From assembly GCA_937901435.1 (NCBI GenBank), contig CALGTJ010000557.1, positions 1-6,640 on the forward strand: a DNA stretch of 6,640 nt. Reading direction: 5' to 3'. Positions within the stretch are counted from its first letter, which is position 1; each line of letters starts with the position of its first letter. Below, piece by piece: positions 5,997 through 6,640 of this stretch. The stretch is from an uncultured Rhodobacter sp. Its GTDB lineage: Bacteria > Pseudomonadota > Alphaproteobacteria > Rhodobacterales > Rhodobacteraceae. The notes below the pieces were generated by a model that was not told the origin of the DNA, did no database searches, and was given only the letters and a program-made list of their open reading frames with translations. Position numbers and translations under genes: made by a program.

Positions 5997-6640
5997 TCAG
6001 CCTTTTGACCACCAGCCTCGGCGTTTCGGCTTATCCTGAGCCGGGGCTTCTGAAACCAATTCCGGTTCTGGTTCCGGCTTGGAGTCTGGCTCCGGCTCTG
6101 CAAGAGACACGGTATCCGGTGTGACCTCTGCAACCAGTGCCGCGACAGGATCTGGGTCCGGCCTGCTTTCTGGCGTCACTTCAGCCTCATTCTCGGGTTC
6201 TGTTGCTGGCCCATCTTCCACCACGGGGGCGTCGTCGATAGCCAGCACCTCTTCCAGCACGGTGGTGCTGGCGACCGCATCGTCAAGCGTGACTTCGGCG
6301 GGCTGGGTGTCCAGCGGGGCCGCCTCGCTCAGTTCTTCGGCCAAGGCCGGGGCCTGCTCCATCACCACATCGACAGCGGCGACTTCGGGCTTTTTCTTGG
6401 CCCGCGATGCCCGTTTGCGCTTTGGTTTCTCTGGCTTCTCTTCTGTTGCTGCCTCAGACACGGCCTCGCTGTCTGCCGACCCCCCCTCTGCGCCCTCGGT
6501 GGGCGTTTCAGATGCGTCAGCTTCTGTGACCTTTGGTTTACGAGAGCGTGAGCGGCTGCGGCTTTTAGGCTTTTTCACCTCTTCAACCTTGCCCTCTGGC
6601 ACTTCGACAAGACCGTTTTCGGTGCCGCCGCCATTTTCGG
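5997..6640 (-). CDS. rne: Probable ribonuclease E, C-terminal scaffold tail (5' part off window)
   Basis: This is the last roughly 213 residues of a protein whose frame stays open to the right edge. The apparent start at 6602 is an internal GTG (Val), preceded by in-frame ENGGGTENGLVE, so no start lies in the window. The tail is low-complexity and probably disordered: a basic patch KKPKSRSRSRSRKPK, an acidic Ala/Glu/Ser stretch, a second basic patch KPKRKRASRAKKKP, a long acidic Pro/Glu region with PEPDSKPEPEPE, and the end KPKRRGWWSKG. The catalytic S1/RNase E-G domains are not visible. The call rests on similarity to Rhodobacteraceae RNase E tails, which share alternating basic and acidic regions and a terminal RRGWWS-type end. 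Such tails bind RNA and degradosome partners. Another low-complexity protein is possible. Confidence 0.72.
   Translation of the reverse strand, partial: ENGGGTENGLVEVPEGKVEEVKKPKSRSRSRSRKPKVTEADASETPTEGAEGGSADSEAVSEAATEEKPEKPKRKRASRAKKKPEVAAVDVVMEQAPALAEELSEAAPLDTQPAEVTLDDAVASTTVLEEVLAIDDAPVVEDGPATEPENEAEVTPESRPDPDPVAALVAEVTPDTVSLAEPEPDSKPEPEPELVSEAPAQDKPKRRGWWSKG

Noticed and set aside
5729..6133. 134-codon minus-strand frame covering tusA, the terminator and the rne-like tail
   Set aside because: It runs through the terminator hairpin and opposite tusA; its translation has no family character.

Overview
The window reads as GC-rich chromosomal DNA from an alphaproteobacterium, most likely a Rhodobacterales (Roseobacter/Rhodobacter-like) species. 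The main clues are a C-terminal tail resembling Rhodobacteraceae RNase E (acidic and Lys/Arg-rich, ending RRGWWSKG), a CcdA of the short six-helix type, a class-I-like PPK2 and the GC-rich codon usage. Lineage and family calls come from reading motifs and remembered family features; no search was run.

Layout, left to right. (1) The 3' part of a plus-strand PPK2 polyphosphate kinase gene (1-497) overlaps by 8 bases a TetR-family regulator with a WHG-type C-terminus (490-1107). (2) A minus-strand block follows, whose transcription order is the reverse of the coordinates. It runs from ccdA (5539 to 4787), across a 115-base gap, to a membrane-inserted alpha/beta hydrolase (4671 to 3412), then a cytochrome P450 (3415 to 2054) coupled to it by an ATGA overlap, then a 110-base gap and a family 25 glycosyltransferase (1943 to 1068). 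The glycosyltransferase tail overlaps the tetR tail by 40 bases in convergent orientation. (3) A divergent 111-base spacer separates ccdA from a plus-strand TusA-like sulfur carrier (5651-5881). (4) After tusA come a small 10-base direct repeat and a strong bidirectional terminator hairpin (5951-5987). (5) The minus-strand C-terminal tail of a probable RNase E (5997 to the right edge) ends just beyond the hairpin.

How the genes may work together. The hydrolase and P450 form the tightest unit: stop and start codons overlap and the P450 has no visible ribosome binding site, so they are probably translated together and may act on the same hydrophobic or acyl substrate. No ferredoxin or reductase partner for the P450 is encoded here. 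CcdA (thiol reductant export) and TusA (sulfur relay) are divergent neighbours with a common thiol/sulfur theme. PPK2 and the TetR regulator are probably co-transcribed. The GT25 enzyme points to cell-envelope polysaccharide or LPS modification.

No tRNA, rRNA, CRISPR array, insertion sequence or prophage gene was seen. There is no gene-free stretch longer than 300 bases. The three larger spacers (1944-2053, 4672-4786, 5540-5650) hold no strong promoter that I could defend. The window looks like ordinary core chromosome; its least characterised part is the hydrolase-P450 pair.
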